64,000 nt of DNA from Pseudomonas reidholzensis (GTDB lineage Bacteria; Pseudomonadota; Gammaproteobacteria; Pseudomonadales; Pseudomonadaceae): NCBI RefSeq assembly GCF_900536025.1, contig NZ_UNOZ01000025.1:1-64000 (forward strand), in the 5' to 3' direction. A program made the translations under genes and the position numbers. Under the pieces are notes generated by a model. That model worked only from the letters and a program-made list of their open reading frames with translations, had not been told where the DNA came from and made no database searches. Shown piece after piece: positions 18,162-28,798 of this stretch (positions within the stretch are counted from its first letter, which is position 1; every line of letters starts with the position of its first letter).

Positions 18162-20406
18162 CGCAATCGACCGTGTAGACCCGCCCCTGGCCATGGTCCT
18201 CGCTCTGCAAGCCGTGCACATCGGCGACAAAGCCCGGGAAGCCATGGTCGAAGGCGCGGGCGAACGCCAGGTAATCGAGGATCGAACGGGTCGCCTCGGT
18301 GAAGCGCTCGCCCGGCATGATCAACGGGATCCCTGGCGGGTACGGCACCAGCATCACCGCCGAGACCCGGCCCAGCAACGCTTCGACCGGCACCGCCTCA
18401 ACCTCGCCACGCACCAGTTGGTCATAGGCCTGAGCTGGGCTCATGGCCACCTCGGGCAAGCGCGTGAACAAGCGTTTGAGCTGCTTGGCCGTGGCGTTGC
18501 TGCGGTAACATGCGTGCAACTGGTCACACAGGTCGCGTAGACCCAAGCCCTGATAACGCGCCGGCGCCTGCCCGATCACACTCGGCAGGCTCAGCGCCAA
18601 TGGCGTGTTGGCCGCGTAATGCCGCTTGAACTCCAGCAGTTCGGTCAGCAAGGTGCTCCACTTGCCCTTGGTGATGCCCATCGAGAACAGCACCAGGAAG
18701 CTGTACAGCCCGGTCTTTTCCACCACCAGCCCGCGTTCCCAGAGAAACTTGCTGACCACCGCAGCAGGGATCCCGTACTCGCCCAGCGCACCGCCAGCGG
18801 TCAGCCCCGGCATCACCAGGGTGACCTTGAGCGGGTCGAGCAGCACATAGTCCTGTTCGATTTCGCCAAAGCCATGCCACGTTGCCCCCGGCTGCAGCAG
18901 CCAGTCTTCGGCCGCCACCCGCTGGCTGCCTTCGGCGGTTTCCGGCTGCCAGATGCTGAACCACCAGTCGTCAGCGGCGATGTGCTGACGCAGCTTGTCC
19001 AGCGCTCGGCGAAAGCTCAGCGCCTCATCGAACATCTCCTGCAACAGCGAGCGCCCGGCCGGCCCTTCCATCATCGCCGAGGCGACGTCCAGCGAGGCGA
19101 GGATGCTGTACTGCGGCGAGGTCGAGATGTGCATCATGAACGCTTCGTTGAAACGGTCGCGGTCGAGCTGGCGGGCCGCGCCATCCTGCACGTGGATCAT
19201 CGAGGCCTGGCTAAAGGCGGCGAGCAGCTTGTGCGTCGAATGGGTGCTGAACAGCAGCGGGCTGTCGGCGCTGCGCGGCGTGCCCATGGCATAGCGCCCG
19301 GCAAAGAACTCATGGAAGGCGGCATAGGCGAACCAGGCTTCGTCGAAATGCACCACCTCGACACTGCCCCCCAGCGCCTGCTTGATCATCCCGGCGTGGT
19401 AGCACAGGCCGTCGTAGGTCGAGTTGGTCACCACCGCCAGCTTGATCCGCGCCGGGCGCCCACGCGCCAGCGGGTTGGCGGCGATCTTGGCCTGGATCGA
19501 CTCGGCGCTGAACTCGCTCAGCGGGATCGGCCCGATGATGCCCAGTTCGTTGCGCTCGGGGCACAGATAAAGCGGGATGGCGCCGGTCATGATGATCGCG
19601 TGGACCACCGACTTGTGGCAGTTGCGGTCGACCAGCACCAGGTCGTCACGGGCGACCATGGAATGCCAGACGATCTTGTTGGCGGTCGAGGTGCCGTTGA
19701 TCACGAAGAAGGTGTGATCGGCGCCAAAGTTGCGCGCTGCCCGGGTTTCCGCTTCGGCCAGCGGGCCGGTGTGGTCGAGCAGCGAGCCGAGCTCGGGGAC
19801 CGATACCGAAAGGTCGGAGCGCAGCGTGTTCTCGCCGAAGAACTGATGAAAGGCCTGGCCCACCGGGCTCTTGCGGTAGGCCACGCCACCGCCGTGGCCA
19901 GGGGTGTGCCAGGAATAGTTGGATTGCGCGGTGTGCTGCACCAGCGCCTTGAAGAACGGCGGCAACAGGCCGTCCAGGTAGTTGTGCGCAGCGCGGGCGA
20001 CCTGGCGGGCGAGAAACGGCACGGTGTCTTCGAACAGGTAGAGAATGCCGCGCAGCTGGTTGAGTTCGCTCATCGCCTCGGCGGGGGCGTTTTCCAGGGT
20101 GACCTGCTCGCCGAGGGCGAAGATCGGCAGGTTGGGCGCGCGCAGCCGGGCCAGGGCGATCAGCTCGGCCATGTTTTGCAGCAGGTGGGTATTTTCGCCG
20201 ACGCCCTCGGCCGCGATCAGCATGCAGGCCAGGCCATGGTGGGTGGCGGCGACCAGGCGCGCTTCGGCGTGGTCGGCGGCGGCCAGGATAGAGAAGCCGT
20301 CCTGGGCCAGCTCATCGGCAATGCCGCGTACGCGGGCGCCGGCAACGCTGTCGGCTTTGATGGCCCGGTGAACGATGAGGATCGGGAACTTCAGGTCCTT
20401 GTACAT
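18145..20406 (-). CDS. ldcA: Lysine/arginine/ornithine decarboxylase (fold type I, large)
   Basis: This 753-residue PLP enzyme of the Orn/Lys/Arg decarboxylase family turns lysine into cadaverine. The N-terminal wing domain covers about 1-150. The PLP domain includes SWHTPGHGGG, and the Schiff-base lysine is K393 in FSTHSTHKLLAAFSQASMIH. The C-terminal domain carries PYPPGIPLIMPGE. Its size matches P. aeruginosa LdcA. The ATG at 20406 has GAGGTAG upstream. The stop lies inside the facing small ORF (17-base overlap). Confidence 0.93.
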   Translation of the reverse strand: MYKDLKFPILIVHRAIKADSVAGARVRGIADELAQDGFSILAAADHAEARLVAATHHGLACMLIAAEGVGENTHLLQNMAELIALARLRAPNLPIFALGEQVTLENAPAEAMSELNQLRGILYLFEDTVPFLARQVARAAHNYLDGLLPPFFKALVQHTAQSNYSWHTPGHGGGVAYRKSPVGQAFHQFFGENTLRSDLSVSVPELGSLLDHTGPLAEAETRAARNFGADHTFFVINGTSTANKIVWHSMVARDDLVLVDRNCHKSVVHAIIMTGAIPLYLCPERNELGIIGPIPLSEFSAESIQAKIAANPLARGRPARIKLAVVTNSTYDGLCYHAGMIKQALGGSVEVVHFDEAWFAYAAFHEFFAGRYAMGTPRSADSPLLFSTHSTHKLLAAFSQASMIHVQDGAARQLDRDRFNEAFMMHISTSPQYSILASLDVASAMMEGPAGRSLLQEMFDEALSFRRALDKLRQHIAADDWWFSIWQPETAEGSQRVAAEDWLLQPGATWHGFGEIEQDYVLLDPLKVTLVMPGLTAGGALGEYGIPAAVVSKFLWERGLVVEKTGLYSFLVLFSMGITKGKWSTLLTELLEFKRHYAANTPLALSLPSVIGQAPARYQGLGLRDLCDQLHACYRSNATAKQLKRLFTRLPEVAMSPAQAYDQLVRGEVEAVPVEALLGRVSAVMLVPYPPGIPLIMPGERFTEATRSILDYLAFARAFDHGFPGFVADVHGLQSEDHGQGRVYTVDCVKECG

Positions 20407-20473
20407 GGGCGACGGCTACCTCATGGGACTGCTAGGTCCTTTCAGGGTAGCTGGGATCCTGGGGCCGCTCCGA

Positions 20474-21217
20474 TCACGCCTCGTTCAGGGTCTGCCACAG
20501 CGCCGGCCCACCGGCCGACTTGGCCACCGCAGCCAAGCGCTCGGCATGCGCCTCGAGCTCTTCAGCGGTCGCCATCAGGATCACCCCAGGCTGACGCCCG
20601 ACAATCCGCCGGACCTCGCTGCCGGTACCATCACCCCCCTCTTCCCCATCGGCGCCATGCCCCGCCAGCGACAGGCTGGTCTGGCCCCCGGTCATCGCCA
20701 GGTAGACGTCGGCCAGCAGCTCCGAGTCGAGCAACGCGCCGTGCAGCTCACGGCCGGAGTTGTCGATGCCATAGCGTTTGCACAAGGCGTCGAGGCTGTT
20801 GCGCTGGCCAGGGTGGCGCGAGCGCGCCAGCATCAGGGTATCGAGAATGCCGCAGTGCTTGGAGATGTCCGCCCGGTCATGCTGGCCGAGCATGGCGAAT
20901 TCGTTGTTGATGAAGCCAACGTCGAACGCCGCGTTATGGATGATCAGCTGGGCGCCCTGGATGAACTCGAAGAACTCCTCGGCCACCTCGGCAAAACGCG
21001 GCTTGCCGACCAGGAACGCATCGGTGATGCCGTGAACACCGATGGCGCCCTCGTCACTCTCGCGATCAGGCTGCAGGTAGACGTGGAAGTGCCGCCCGGT
21101 CAGGCGCCGGCCCATGACCTCGACACACCCGATCTCGATGATGCGGTGACCTTCGCCCACGGGCATGCCGGTGGTTTCGGTATCGAGGACGACGTATCGG
21201 GTGTTCTGCTGCTCCAC
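20474..21217 (-). CDS. dnaQ: DNA polymerase III epsilon subunit (3'-5' proofreading)
   Basis: The protein has 247 residues from a GTG start at 21217, which follows TTGGAG by 8 bases; no ATG is available before the exonuclease core. All DEDDh residues are present: VVLDTETTG (Exo I), HNAAFDVGFINNEF (Exo II) and HGALLDSELLADVY (Exo III). The C-terminal third, with a Gly/Asp-rich linker near 190, carries the part that contacts the alpha subunit. It is followed by ldcA and preceded by rnhA, as in other pseudomonads. Confidence 0.93.
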   Translation of the reverse strand: MEQQNTRYVVLDTETTGMPVGEGHRIIEIGCVEVMGRRLTGRHFHVYLQPDRESDEGAIGVHGITDAFLVGKPRFAEVAEEFFEFIQGAQLIIHNAAFDVGFINNEFAMLGQHDRADISKHCGILDTLMLARSRHPGQRNSLDALCKRYGIDNSGRELHGALLDSELLADVYLAMTGGQTSLSLAGHGADGEEGGDGTGSEVRRIVGRQPGVILMATAEELEAHAERLAAVAKSAGGPALWQTLNEA

Positions 21218-21257
21218 GCGGCGGGCTCCAACTGGTACTACAAGGGAAAGCCGGCGA

Positions 21258-21365
21258 TTATCAAGCCACAAGCTTCAAGCGGCAAGCTGCAAGTAAAAGC
21301 GGCCATGCGCGCATCCAGCTGTTTCTTGCAACTTGGCGCTTCAAACTTGCAGCTTGCAGCTGATT
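21258..21365. repeat. Palindromic intergenic repeat (AAGCTGCAAG family)
   Basis: The stretch between rnhA and dnaQ holds AAGCTTCAAGCGGCAAGC and AGCTGCAAG on the left and the complementary CTTGCAGCTTGCAGCT on the right, so the transcript can fold into a long imperfect hairpin. It resembles a repeat class I have seen between Pseudomonas genes. It may attenuate rnhA-dnaQ read-through. Confidence 0.5.
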
Positions 21366-21367
21366 TT

Positions 21368-21814
21368 CTAGCGCTTGGCGCGTACCTCGTCGACGCCGCG
21401 GTTGGCCAGCTGGTCGGCGCGCTCGTTGCCCGGGTGGCCGATGTGCCCGCGCACCCACTTCCAGGTGACCTTGTGGCGGTTGACCTGCTCGTCGAGCTCG
21501 CGCCACAGGTCGGCGTTTTTCACCGGTTCCTTGGCGGCGGTCTTCCAGCCGCGCTTCTTCCAGTTGACCATCCACTCGTTGATGCCTTTCATCACGTACT
21601 GCGAGTCGGTGGTCAGCACCACTTCGCATTCACGCTTGAGCGCCCGCAGGCCTTCGATCGCGGCCATCAGCTCCATGCGGTTGTTGGTGGTTTCGAGCTC
21701 ACCGCCCCACAGTTCCTTCTCGACGCCCTTGTAGACCATCAGGACGCCCCAGCCGCCAGGGCCCGGGTTGCCCTTGCAGGCGCCATCGGTGTAGATCTCG
21801 ATGCTATCGCTCAT
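21368..21814 (-). CDS. rnhA: Ribonuclease HI
   Basis: The protein has 148 residues and cuts the RNA strand of RNA-DNA hybrids, for example R-loops and primers. All four acidic catalytic residues are visible in [41 protein letters not shown] and [12 protein letters not shown]. It also has the basic handle ([11 protein letters not shown]). AAGGCAG precedes the ATG at 21814. It lies in the usual order methyltransferase-rnhA-dnaQ. Confidence 0.95.
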   Translation of the reverse strand: MSDSIEIYTDGACKGNPGPGGWGVLMVYKGVEKELWGGELETTNNRMELMAAIEGLRALKRECEVVLTTDSQYVMKGINEWMVNWKKRGWKTAAKEPVKNADLWRELDEQVNRHKVTWKWVRGHIGHPGNERADQLANRGVDEVRAKR

Positions 21815-21837
21815 GTACTGCCTTAACTCGCTCTGAT

Positions 21838-22614
21838 TTATTCACCGGGGTGGCGCTCACGGCTGACGCCGTCGCGGTTGACCTTGGCCAGCGGCAGCGG
21901 CAGCAGCTTGCCCATGGGCTCGCGGCGCGCCAGGCGCAGCGGCCGCAGGCCGACCACCATCTTGCGCGCGACCAGCAGGTAGACCCCGCCGCCAGCGGTT
22001 TGCCAGCCCCCGGCCAGCCGCTCCCAACCGGCCAGGCGCTGTTGCCAGGCCGCTGAGGCAAGCGGCGGACGATAGCAGCCGAAGCGGCGTTTCTCCAGCG
22101 CGAAGCCCAACAGGTTGAGCCAGTCGCCGACCCGCGACGGCGAAATGCAGCGCGCCTTGCGCAGCGCACCGTGGCTGAACAGGTGGCGCATGCCCCAACC
22201 GCTCCACGGGTTGATGCCGACGATCAGCAGATGCCCGCCCGGGCGCACGGCACTGGCCGCCTCGCGCAGCAAGCCGTGCGGCGACAGGCTGAAGTCCAGG
22301 CCATGTTGCAGCACCACCACGTCGGCGGCATGTTCGGAGAGCGGCCAGGCCTGCTCTTCGCAGACGATCTCGACCCCCGGCAGCGGCGCCCCCAGGCGCA
22401 CGTTGCGGTGCACCTGCGGGGCGCTGGGCGGCGCTTCGGCGCACGGCCCGTAATGCACCAGGTAACCGCCAAAGAAGCGCGCCAGCTCGGCTTCGAGGAG
22501 CTTTTCTTCCTCGCGCAGCATCAACTGCCCGAGGGGCCCCTGGAACCAGTCGCGGGCCAGGCTGATCAGCTCGATCCAGTCAGGATCGGCCTGGGCAAAA
22601 GCTTGGTCGGTCAT
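21838..22614 (-). CDS. Class I SAM-dependent methyltransferase
   Basis: This 258-residue protein of the Methyltransf_11 type has a degenerate SAM motif [14 protein letters not shown] as motif II and [21 protein letters not shown] as motif III. The substrate is unknown. A strong GGAGGAA site precedes the ATG at 22614. It is divergent from gloB with 85 bases between them, and upstream of rnhA on the same strand. The gene order is conserved in Pseudomonas. Confidence 0.85.
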   Translation of the reverse strand: MTDQAFAQADPDWIELISLARDWFQGPLGQLMLREEEKLLEAELARFFGGYLVHYGPCAEAPPSAPQVHRNVRLGAPLPGVEIVCEEQAWPLSEHAADVVVLQHGLDFSLSPHGLLREAASAVRPGGHLLIVGINPWSGWGMRHLFSHGALRKARCISPSRVGDWLNLLGFALEKRRFGCYRPPLASAAWQQRLAGWERLAGGWQTAGGGVYLLVARKMVVGLRPLRLARREPMGKLLPLPLAKVNRDGVSRERHPGE

Positions 22615-22699
22615 TGCGTTGTTCCTCCAAGGTTCTCCCGCCGCGCCATCGCGGCTAAGATGCCCTCATGTCCCACGCCAGATGATTCGGATCCGCCCC

Positions 22700-23479
22700 A
22701 TGATACAGATCGTTGCCCTGCCCGCTTTCTCCGACAATTACATCTGGTTGTTACAGGATACTGCCAAACGCCAGTGCGCGGTGGTCGACCCCGGTGACGC
22801 CGAGCCGGTGGTCGCCTGGCTGCAGGCCAACCCCGACTGGGTGCTGCAGGACATCCTGATCACCCACCACCACCACGACCATGTCGGCGGTGTCGAGCGA
22901 CTCAAGCAGCTCACCGGCGCGCGGGTCAGTGGCCCGGCCCACGAGCAGATCCCGGCCCGCGACGTGGCGCTGGAAGACAATGCACAGGTTACCGCGCTTG
23001 GCCTGACCTTCCAGGTCATGGCGATGCCCGGGCATACCCTTGGCCACATCGCCTACTTCACCGAGCAGACACCCACGCCCGTGCTGTTCAGTGGCGACAC
23101 CTTGTTTGCGGCGGGTTGCGGGCGCCTGTTCGAAGGCACGCCCGAACAGATGCACCAGTCGCTCGAGCGCCTGGCCGCCTTGCCTCGCGACACCGAGGTG
23201 TACTGCGCCCACGAATACACCCTGAGCAACCTGCGTTTCGCCAAGGCGGTCGAACCCGCCAATCCGCACGTTATCCAGCGCTTCGACGAGGTTACCCGCC
23301 TGCGCGCGGAAGATCGCATCACATTGCCATCAACGATTGCCCTGGAACGCCTGACCAACCCCTTCCTGCGCACCACTGAAACATCCGTTAAACAAAAAGC
23401 AGACGAATGGAAAGGGCATTCCAATGAAGGCCAAGCCGCTGTTTTTGCTGCCTTGAGGTCTTGGAAGGACCGGTTTTGA
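22700..23479 (+). CDS. gloB: Hydroxyacylglutathione hydrolase (glyoxalase II)
   Basis: The protein has 259 residues and hydrolyses S-D-lactoylglutathione to D-lactate and glutathione in methylglyoxal detoxification. The binuclear metal site is the metallo-beta-lactamase motif [10 protein letters not shown] near 55, with further ligands in MPGHTLGH and [13 protein letters not shown]. The C-terminal glutathione-binding end is [22 protein letters not shown]. The start [16 protein letters not shown] is the family start; upstream in-frame codons back to 22619 do not look family-like. Confidence 0.95.
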   Translation: MIQIVALPAFSDNYIWLLQDTAKRQCAVVDPGDAEPVVAWLQANPDWVLQDILITHHHHDHVGGVERLKQLTGARVSGPAHEQIPARDVALEDNAQVTALGLTFQVMAMPGHTLGHIAYFTEQTPTPVLFSGDTLFAAGCGRLFEGTPEQMHQSLERLAALPRDTEVYCAHEYTLSNLRFAKAVEPANPHVIQRFDEVTRLRAEDRITLPSTIALERLTNPFLRTTETSVKQKADEWKGHSNEGQAAVFAALRSWKDRF

Positions 23480-23579
23480 TAACCTCAAGATATATCGCAT
23501 TTGCAGGGGAAAGGTTGACCCAGCGGGAGTCGGTTTCTAGAATCGCCGAAATTTTTCGCCCGGATACCCGCCCCAGCCG

Positions 23580-25010
23580 ATGCCTTCCCGTAGCCGCAGA
23601 ACCTCGCAATCCGTCGCTTTGACGCGCCTCGCACAGATCAGTGCGCTGGCCCTGGCCGCCACGTTGGTGGGCTGCCAGAGCACCCGTCAGGTCGACGAAT
23701 CCGACAGCGTTCGCGCGCACACCTACCAGGCTCGGATCAAGCACAAGCCGGCACCGCTGGTGGTCAAGGTCAAAGAGCAGCCGCCCCAGGATGTCTGGGA
23801 GCGCATGCGCCTGGGCTTTGCCCTGCAAGACAGCATCGACGTCAACCCGCGCATCGAGCAGCAGCGTCTGTGGTTCGCCAGCAACCCACGCTTCATCGAG
23901 ACGGCGGGCGAGCGCGGCAGCCTCTACCTGCATTACATCGTCGAGCGTCTCGAAGAGCGCGACATGCCGCTGGAGCTGGCCCTGCTGCCAGCGATCGAAA
24001 GCGCCTACAACCCGATGGCCTATTCGCGCGCCAGCGCTGCCGGCATGTGGCAGTTCATGCCCGCGACCGGGCGTCATTTCAACCTGCGCCAGACCAACTT
24101 CTACGACGGCCGTCGCGACATCACCGCGTCGACCAATGCCGCGCTGGACTACCTGAGCCGCCTGCACGACATGTTCAACGGCGACTGGTTGCTGGCACTG
24201 GCGGCTTACAACGCCGGTGAAGGCACGGTCAGCCGGGCGATCGAGCGCAACGAGAAGCTCGGCCTGCCGACCGACTACTGGAACCTGCCCCTGCCGCAGG
24301 AAACCCGCGACTACGTGCCCAAGCTGCTGGCGCTTTCGCAGGTCGTGACCACGCCTGAAGCCTACGGGGTGAACCTCAACCCGATCGCCAACGAACCGTA
24401 CTTCGAGGCGGTCGCCATCAATGATCGCCTGGACCTGTCGCGGGTCGCCGCCTTCGCCAACATCGACGAAGATGAGCTGATCCAGCTCAACCCGGCGTTC
24501 AAGAAGCGCATGACCGTCGACGGCCCTAAACAACTGTTGGTGCCCACCGCCAAGGCGCAGTTGCTGTCGGCCAGCCTGTCCAACCTCAACCCTGAGCAGT
24601 TGCTGAGCCTGCAACCGCGCAAGGCCGTGTTCGACGCCGCTGTCGCCGAAGCCAAGGCGCCGGCCAGCGCACGCAGCTACCGGGTCAAGCGCGGCGACAA
24701 CCTGGGCAGCATCGCCAAGGCCAACCGGGTGTCGGTCAAGGACATCCAGCGCTGGAACCGCCTGCCGGGCAACCGCCTGAAGGCTGGCCAGGTGCTCGCC
24801 CTGCGCGGCGGCAACGCGCCGTCGGCCGCCGCCAACCGGGTCGCCTCGGCCAAGCAGCGTTCGACCCAATACAAGGTGCGCAAGGGTGATTCGCTGTACC
24901 TCGTGGCCAAGCGTTTCAACGTCGAAATGCAGCACCTCAAGCGCTGGAATCCGCGCAGCGGGCATGCCCTCAAGCCAGGCCAGACCCTGACCGTCTACCT
25001 CGGCCATTGA
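23580..25010 (+). CDS. mltD: Membrane-bound lytic murein transglycosylase D
   Basis: The protein has 476 residues. The lipoprotein signal ends at the lipobox LVGC (about residues 30-33), so the mature protein is expected at the outer membrane. The SLT domain covers about 120-250, with the catalytic Glu in LPAIESAYNPMAYSRASAAG and the typical MWQFMPATGRHF. Two LysM repeats close the protein (about 360-403 and 430-473: YRVKRGDNLGSIAK, YKVRKGDSLYLVAK), which bind peptidoglycan. It is followed by a strong hairpin (25018-25036). Confidence 0.93.
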   Translation: MPSRSRRTSQSVALTRLAQISALALAATLVGCQSTRQVDESDSVRAHTYQARIKHKPAPLVVKVKEQPPQDVWERMRLGFALQDSIDVNPRIEQQRLWFASNPRFIETAGERGSLYLHYIVERLEERDMPLELALLPAIESAYNPMAYSRASAAGMWQFMPATGRHFNLRQTNFYDGRRDITASTNAALDYLSRLHDMFNGDWLLALAAYNAGEGTVSRAIERNEKLGLPTDYWNLPLPQETRDYVPKLLALSQVVTTPEAYGVNLNPIANEPYFEAVAINDRLDLSRVAAFANIDEDELIQLNPAFKKRMTVDGPKQLLVPTAKAQLLSASLSNLNPEQLLSLQPRKAVFDAAVAEAKAPASARSYRVKRGDNLGSIAKANRVSVKDIQRWNRLPGNRLKAGQVLALRGGNAPSAAANRVASAKQRSTQYKVRKGDSLYLVAKRFNVEMQHLKRWNPRSGHALKPGQTLTVYLGH

Positions 25011-25017
25011 TCGAAAC

Positions 25018-25036
25018 GGGGCCGCTTTGCGGCCCC
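25018..25036 (+). terminator. Terminator hairpin after mltD
   Basis: GGGGCCGC-TTT-GCGGCCCC is a perfect 8-bp stem with a three-base loop, starting 8 bases past the mltD stop. A T-rich stretch comes only about 15 bases later, so it is a moderate terminator. Confidence 0.65.
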
Positions 25037-25120
25037 CTCTCCTGCCAGTCTTTTTCCAACCCCGCCAAGCTGTTACTGTAGCCCGACCAAAGCCCAAAGC
25101 CCTCTGGATCGGATGCCGAC

Positions 25121-26950
25121 TTGATACGTCCCCTCCTGCTGACCTTCAGCCTGGCCTTGAGCTTTTCCGCGAGCGCGACGGTGAGCGAAAGCCACGGTTA
25201 CGCGCAGTTCGGCACGCTCAAATACCCGGCCACATTCACCCACTTCGATTGGGTCAACCCGCAAGCGCCCAAGGGCGGTACCTTGCGGGCCATGGCATTT
25301 GGCACCTTCGACACGCTCAACCCCTATACCTTCAAGGGTTCGAGCCCGGTCACCACGCCCAACTTCCTCCAGTACGGCATCAGCGAGCTGAATGAGACGC
25401 TGATGGTCGGCACCGGCATGTACGACCCGTCCGGCGACGAACCCACCTCCAGCTACGGCCTGATCGCCCGCTCGGTCGAGTACAGCGAAGACCGCAGCTG
25501 GGTGGTGTTCAACCTGCGCCCGGAAGCGCGCTTCCACGATGGCAAGCCGATTACCTCGGCTGATGTGGCGTTTTCCTACCGCACCTTGCTCAAGGACGGA
25601 CACCCGCTGTACCGCACCAACCTGCAGGAAGTGCAGCGCGTCGACATTTTAGGTCCGTTGCGCATCCGCTTCGTGTTCAAGCGTGCCGGCAACCCGCTGC
25701 TGATCTTGCGGCTCGGTGAAATGCCCGTATTGCCCAAGCACTACTGGCAAGGCCGCGACTTCAAGGCCACCACCTTCGAGCCACCGCTGGGCAGCGGGCC
25801 GTATCGCATCACCGAGGTGCAGCCGGGCCGTCGCCTGGTGTTCCAGCGGGTCAAGGATTACTGGGGCAAGGACCTCGCGGTCAACCGCGGCAAGTACAAC
25901 TACAACCGCGTCGAGTACGAGTTCTACCGCGACAGCACGGTGGCCTTCGAAGCGTTCAAGGCGGGCGAGTTCGATATCTACATCGAGCACCAGGCGAAGA
26001 ACTGGGCCAACAGCTACAACTTCCCCGCGGTGCGCCGTGGCGAGGTGATCAAGGCGCAGATCCCGCACCGCATCCCGACCCAGACCCAGGGGCTGTTCAT
26101 GAACAGCCGCCGGGCCAGCTTCAGTGACCCGCAGGTGCGCCAGGCACTGGGCCTGATGCTCGACTTCGAGTGGACCAACCGCGCCCTGTTCAGCAGCGCC
26201 TACCGCCGCTCGACCAGCTACTACCCGAACAGCGAGTTCGCCGCCAGCGGCGTACCGACGGGCAAAGAGTGGCTGCTGTTGGCACCGTTCCGCGACCAGT
26301 TGCCGGCCAAGCTGTACACCGAGCCCTATCAGGTCAGCCAGACCGACGGCAGCGGCGTCAGTCGCCAGACCCTGCGCCAGGCCCTCGGCCTGCTGGCCAA
26401 GGCCGGCTGGAAGCTCGACGGCCAGCGCCTGGTCGACGCCAAGGGCAAGCAGTTCAGCCTCGAGCTGCTGCTGGTGAACCCCAACCTCGAACGTATCCTG
26501 CAACCTTATGTCGAAAACCTGGCGAGCATCGGTATCGATGCGCGCTTGCGCACCGTCGACCGCGCCCAGTACAAGCAACGCCTCGACCAGTTCGATTTCG
26601 ACATGATCCTGATGACCCTCAACCAGACCTTGAGCCCGGGCCTCGAGCAGTGGCTGTACTTCCACTCCAGCCAAGCCTCGACCAAGGGCAGCAAGAACTA
26701 CGCAGGGGTCAAGGACCCGGTGGTCGACCACCTGCTCGACACCTTGCTTGCCGCACGCAGCCGCGATGACCAGGTCGCCGCTGCGCGTGCCCTGGACCGT
26801 GTGCTGTCGTGGCACTACTACATGATCCCCAACTGGTACCTCGACAATCATCGCCTGGCCTACCGCAACCGGTTCGCCTTCGTCACCACGCCGCCCTACA
26901 CCCTGGGCCTGAACAGCTGGTGGCTCAAGACTTCGGAGAAAGCCAAATGA
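25121..26950 (+). CDS. nppA1: Periplasmic peptide-binding protein of ABC transporter (first copy)
   Basis: This 609-residue family 5 solute-binding protein starts with a signal peptide (MIRPLLLTFSLALSFSASA) and a TTG codon; the next in-frame Met is too far inside. Family 5 motifs include [16 protein letters not shown] and [22 protein letters not shown]. It is related to YejA and to P. aeruginosa NppA1 (peptidyl-nucleoside antibiotic uptake), and the five-gene order matches that system. Its stop overlaps the start of the second binding protein by four bases (ATGA). Confidence 0.9.
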   Translation: MIRPLLLTFSLALSFSASATVSESHGYAQFGTLKYPATFTHFDWVNPQAPKGGTLRAMAFGTFDTLNPYTFKGSSPVTTPNFLQYGISELNETLMVGTGMYDPSGDEPTSSYGLIARSVEYSEDRSWVVFNLRPEARFHDGKPITSADVAFSYRTLLKDGHPLYRTNLQEVQRVDILGPLRIRFVFKRAGNPLLILRLGEMPVLPKHYWQGRDFKATTFEPPLGSGPYRITEVQPGRRLVFQRVKDYWGKDLAVNRGKYNYNRVEYEFYRDSTVAFEAFKAGEFDIYIEHQAKNWANSYNFPAVRRGEVIKAQIPHRIPTQTQGLFMNSRRASFSDPQVRQALGLMLDFEWTNRALFSSAYRRSTSYYPNSEFAASGVPTGKEWLLLAPFRDQLPAKLYTEPYQVSQTDGSGVSRQTLRQALGLLAKAGWKLDGQRLVDAKGKQFSLELLLVNPNLERILQPYVENLASIGIDARLRTVDRAQYKQRLDQFDFDMILMTLNQTLSPGLEQWLYFHSSQASTKGSKNYAGVKDPVVDHLLDTLLAARSRDDQVAAARALDRVLSWHYYMIPNWYLDNHRLAYRNRFAFVTTPPYTLGLNSWWLKTSEKAK

Positions 26951-28797
26951 CGCCAACGCACCGCCTGCGCCAGCTGGCTGGCAGCCTGCTGCTGAGCTGC
27001 CTGAGCCTTAGCGCGATGGCCGCACCGCAACACGCCCTGACCCTCTACGACGAGCCGCCCAAGTACCCGGCGACCTTCAAGCACTTCGACTACGTCAACC
27101 CGGACGCACCGAAGGGCGGCACCTTGCGCCAGTCCAGCTTCGGCGGCTTCGACAGCCTCAACCCGTTCATCAACAAAGGCGTCGCCGCCGAGAACGTCGG
27201 CAGCATCTACGACACACTGATGCGCCAGAGCCTGGACGAGCCGTTCACCGAGTACGGCCTGGTCGCCGGCAAGATCGAAAAAGCCCCCGACAACAGCTGG
27301 GTGCGCTTCTACATACGCCCCGAGGCGCGGTTCCACGATGGCCACCCGATGCGCGCGGACGACGTCGTGTGGACCTTCAACACCCTGATCAGCAAGGGCG
27401 CCCCGCTGTACCGCGTGTACTACGGCGATGTCGCCGAAGCGGTCGCCGAAACCCCGCTGACCGTGCTGTTCAAGTTCAAGCACAAGAACAACCGCGAGCT
27501 GCCGCTGATCCTCGGCCAGCTACCGGTGCTGCCAAAGCACTGGTATGAAACCCGTGAGTTCACCCGCGGCAACCTGGAAATCCCGCTCGGCAGCGGGCCG
27601 TACAAGGTCGCCGAGGTCAAGGCCGGCCGCTCGGTACGCTTCGAACGGGTCAAGGACTACTGGGCCAAGGACCTGCCGCTGAACCGCGGCCAGTTCAACT
27701 TCGACGCCATGACCTTCGACTACTACCGCGACAACACCGTCGCCCTCGAAGCGCTCAAGGCCGGACAGTTCGACTTCATCGAAGAAATGGCCGCAAAGAA
27801 CTGGGCCAATGCCTACAACGTGCCTGCGGTGCGCGAAGGCCGGCTGATCAAGGAAGAGCTGCCCAACGGCAACCCGACCGGCATGCAGGGCTTTGTCTTC
27901 AACCTGCGCCGACCGGTGTTCCAGGACGTGCGCGTGCGCAAGGCATTGAGCCTGCTGCTGGACTACGAGTGGACCAACAAACAGCTGTTCAATGGCGCCT
28001 ACACCCGCAGCAGCAGCTACTTCGAGAACTCCGAGATGGCGGCGCGCGGGCAACCCTCACCCGCCGAGCTGAAGATCCTGGAACCGCTGCGCGGCAAAAT
28101 CCCCGAGCAGGCCTTCACCGAGGCCTTCAAGAACCCGGTCAGCGATGGCAGCGGGATGATCCGCGAGCAACAGCGCGAGGCCTACAAGCTGTTGCAGGAC
28201 GCCGGCTGGAAGATCGTCGACGACAAGATGGTCGACACCCAGGGCAAGCCGGTGTCGATCGAATTCCTGCTCGCCCAGACCGAGTTCGAGCGGGTCCTGT
28301 TGCCGTTCAAGCGTAACCTCGCCGACCTCGGTATCGAGCTGGTGATTCGCCGCGTCGAGGTCCCGCAATACATCAACCGCCTGCGATCACGCGATTTCGA
28401 CATGCTTGTCGGCGGCTTCCCGCAGTCCAGCTCGCCGGGCAACGAACAGCGTGAGTTCTGGACCAGCGCCGCCGCCGACAACCCCGGCAGCCGCAACTTC
28501 ATGGGCCTGCGCGACCCTGCCGTCGACCAACTGGTCGAACAGTTGATCAACGCCGACTCGCGCCAGAGCCTGATCGACCATGCCCGCGCACTCGATCGGG
28601 TACTGCAGTGGGGCTACTACGTGATCCCCAACTGGCACATCAAGACCTGGCGCGTGGCCTACTGGAACCACATCGGCCACCCGGCCATCTCGCCCAAGTA
28701 TGACATCGGCATCAATACCTGGTGGATCAAGCCCGACGCCACCCCCGCGGTGACCCAGCAGCCGCCCGCGGCCGCGCAACCGGACGAGGCGCACTGA
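26947..28797 (+). CDS. nppA2: Periplasmic peptide-binding protein of ABC transporter (second copy)
   Basis: This is a 616-residue paralogue of the preceding gene with its own signal peptide ([17 protein letters not shown]). Shared blocks are [41 protein letters not shown] and [21 protein letters not shown]. Tandem duplication followed by divergence is the simplest origin, perhaps giving the transporter two substrate ranges. It overlaps the first copy by ATGA and is one base from the permease gene, so all five genes form one operon. Confidence 0.9.
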   Translation: MTPTHRLRQLAGSLLLSCLSLSAMAAPQHALTLYDEPPKYPATFKHFDYVNPDAPKGGTLRQSSFGGFDSLNPFINKGVAAENVGSIYDTLMRQSLDEPFTEYGLVAGKIEKAPDNSWVRFYIRPEARFHDGHPMRADDVVWTFNTLISKGAPLYRVYYGDVAEAVAETPLTVLFKFKHKNNRELPLILGQLPVLPKHWYETREFTRGNLEIPLGSGPYKVAEVKAGRSVRFERVKDYWAKDLPLNRGQFNFDAMTFDYYRDNTVALEALKAGQFDFIEEMAAKNWANAYNVPAVREGRLIKEELPNGNPTGMQGFVFNLRRPVFQDVRVRKALSLLLDYEWTNKQLFNGAYTRSSSYFENSEMAARGQPSPAELKILEPLRGKIPEQAFTEAFKNPVSDGSGMIREQQREAYKLLQDAGWKIVDDKMVDTQGKPVSIEFLLAQTEFERVLLPFKRNLADLGIELVIRRVEVPQYINRLRSRDFDMLVGGFPQSSSPGNEQREFWTSAAADNPGSRNFMGLRDPAVDQLVEQLINADSRQSLIDHARALDRVLQWGYYVIPNWHIKTWRVAYWNHIGHPAISPKYDIGINTWWIKPDATPAVTQQPPAAAQPDEAH

Positions 28798-28798
28798 C

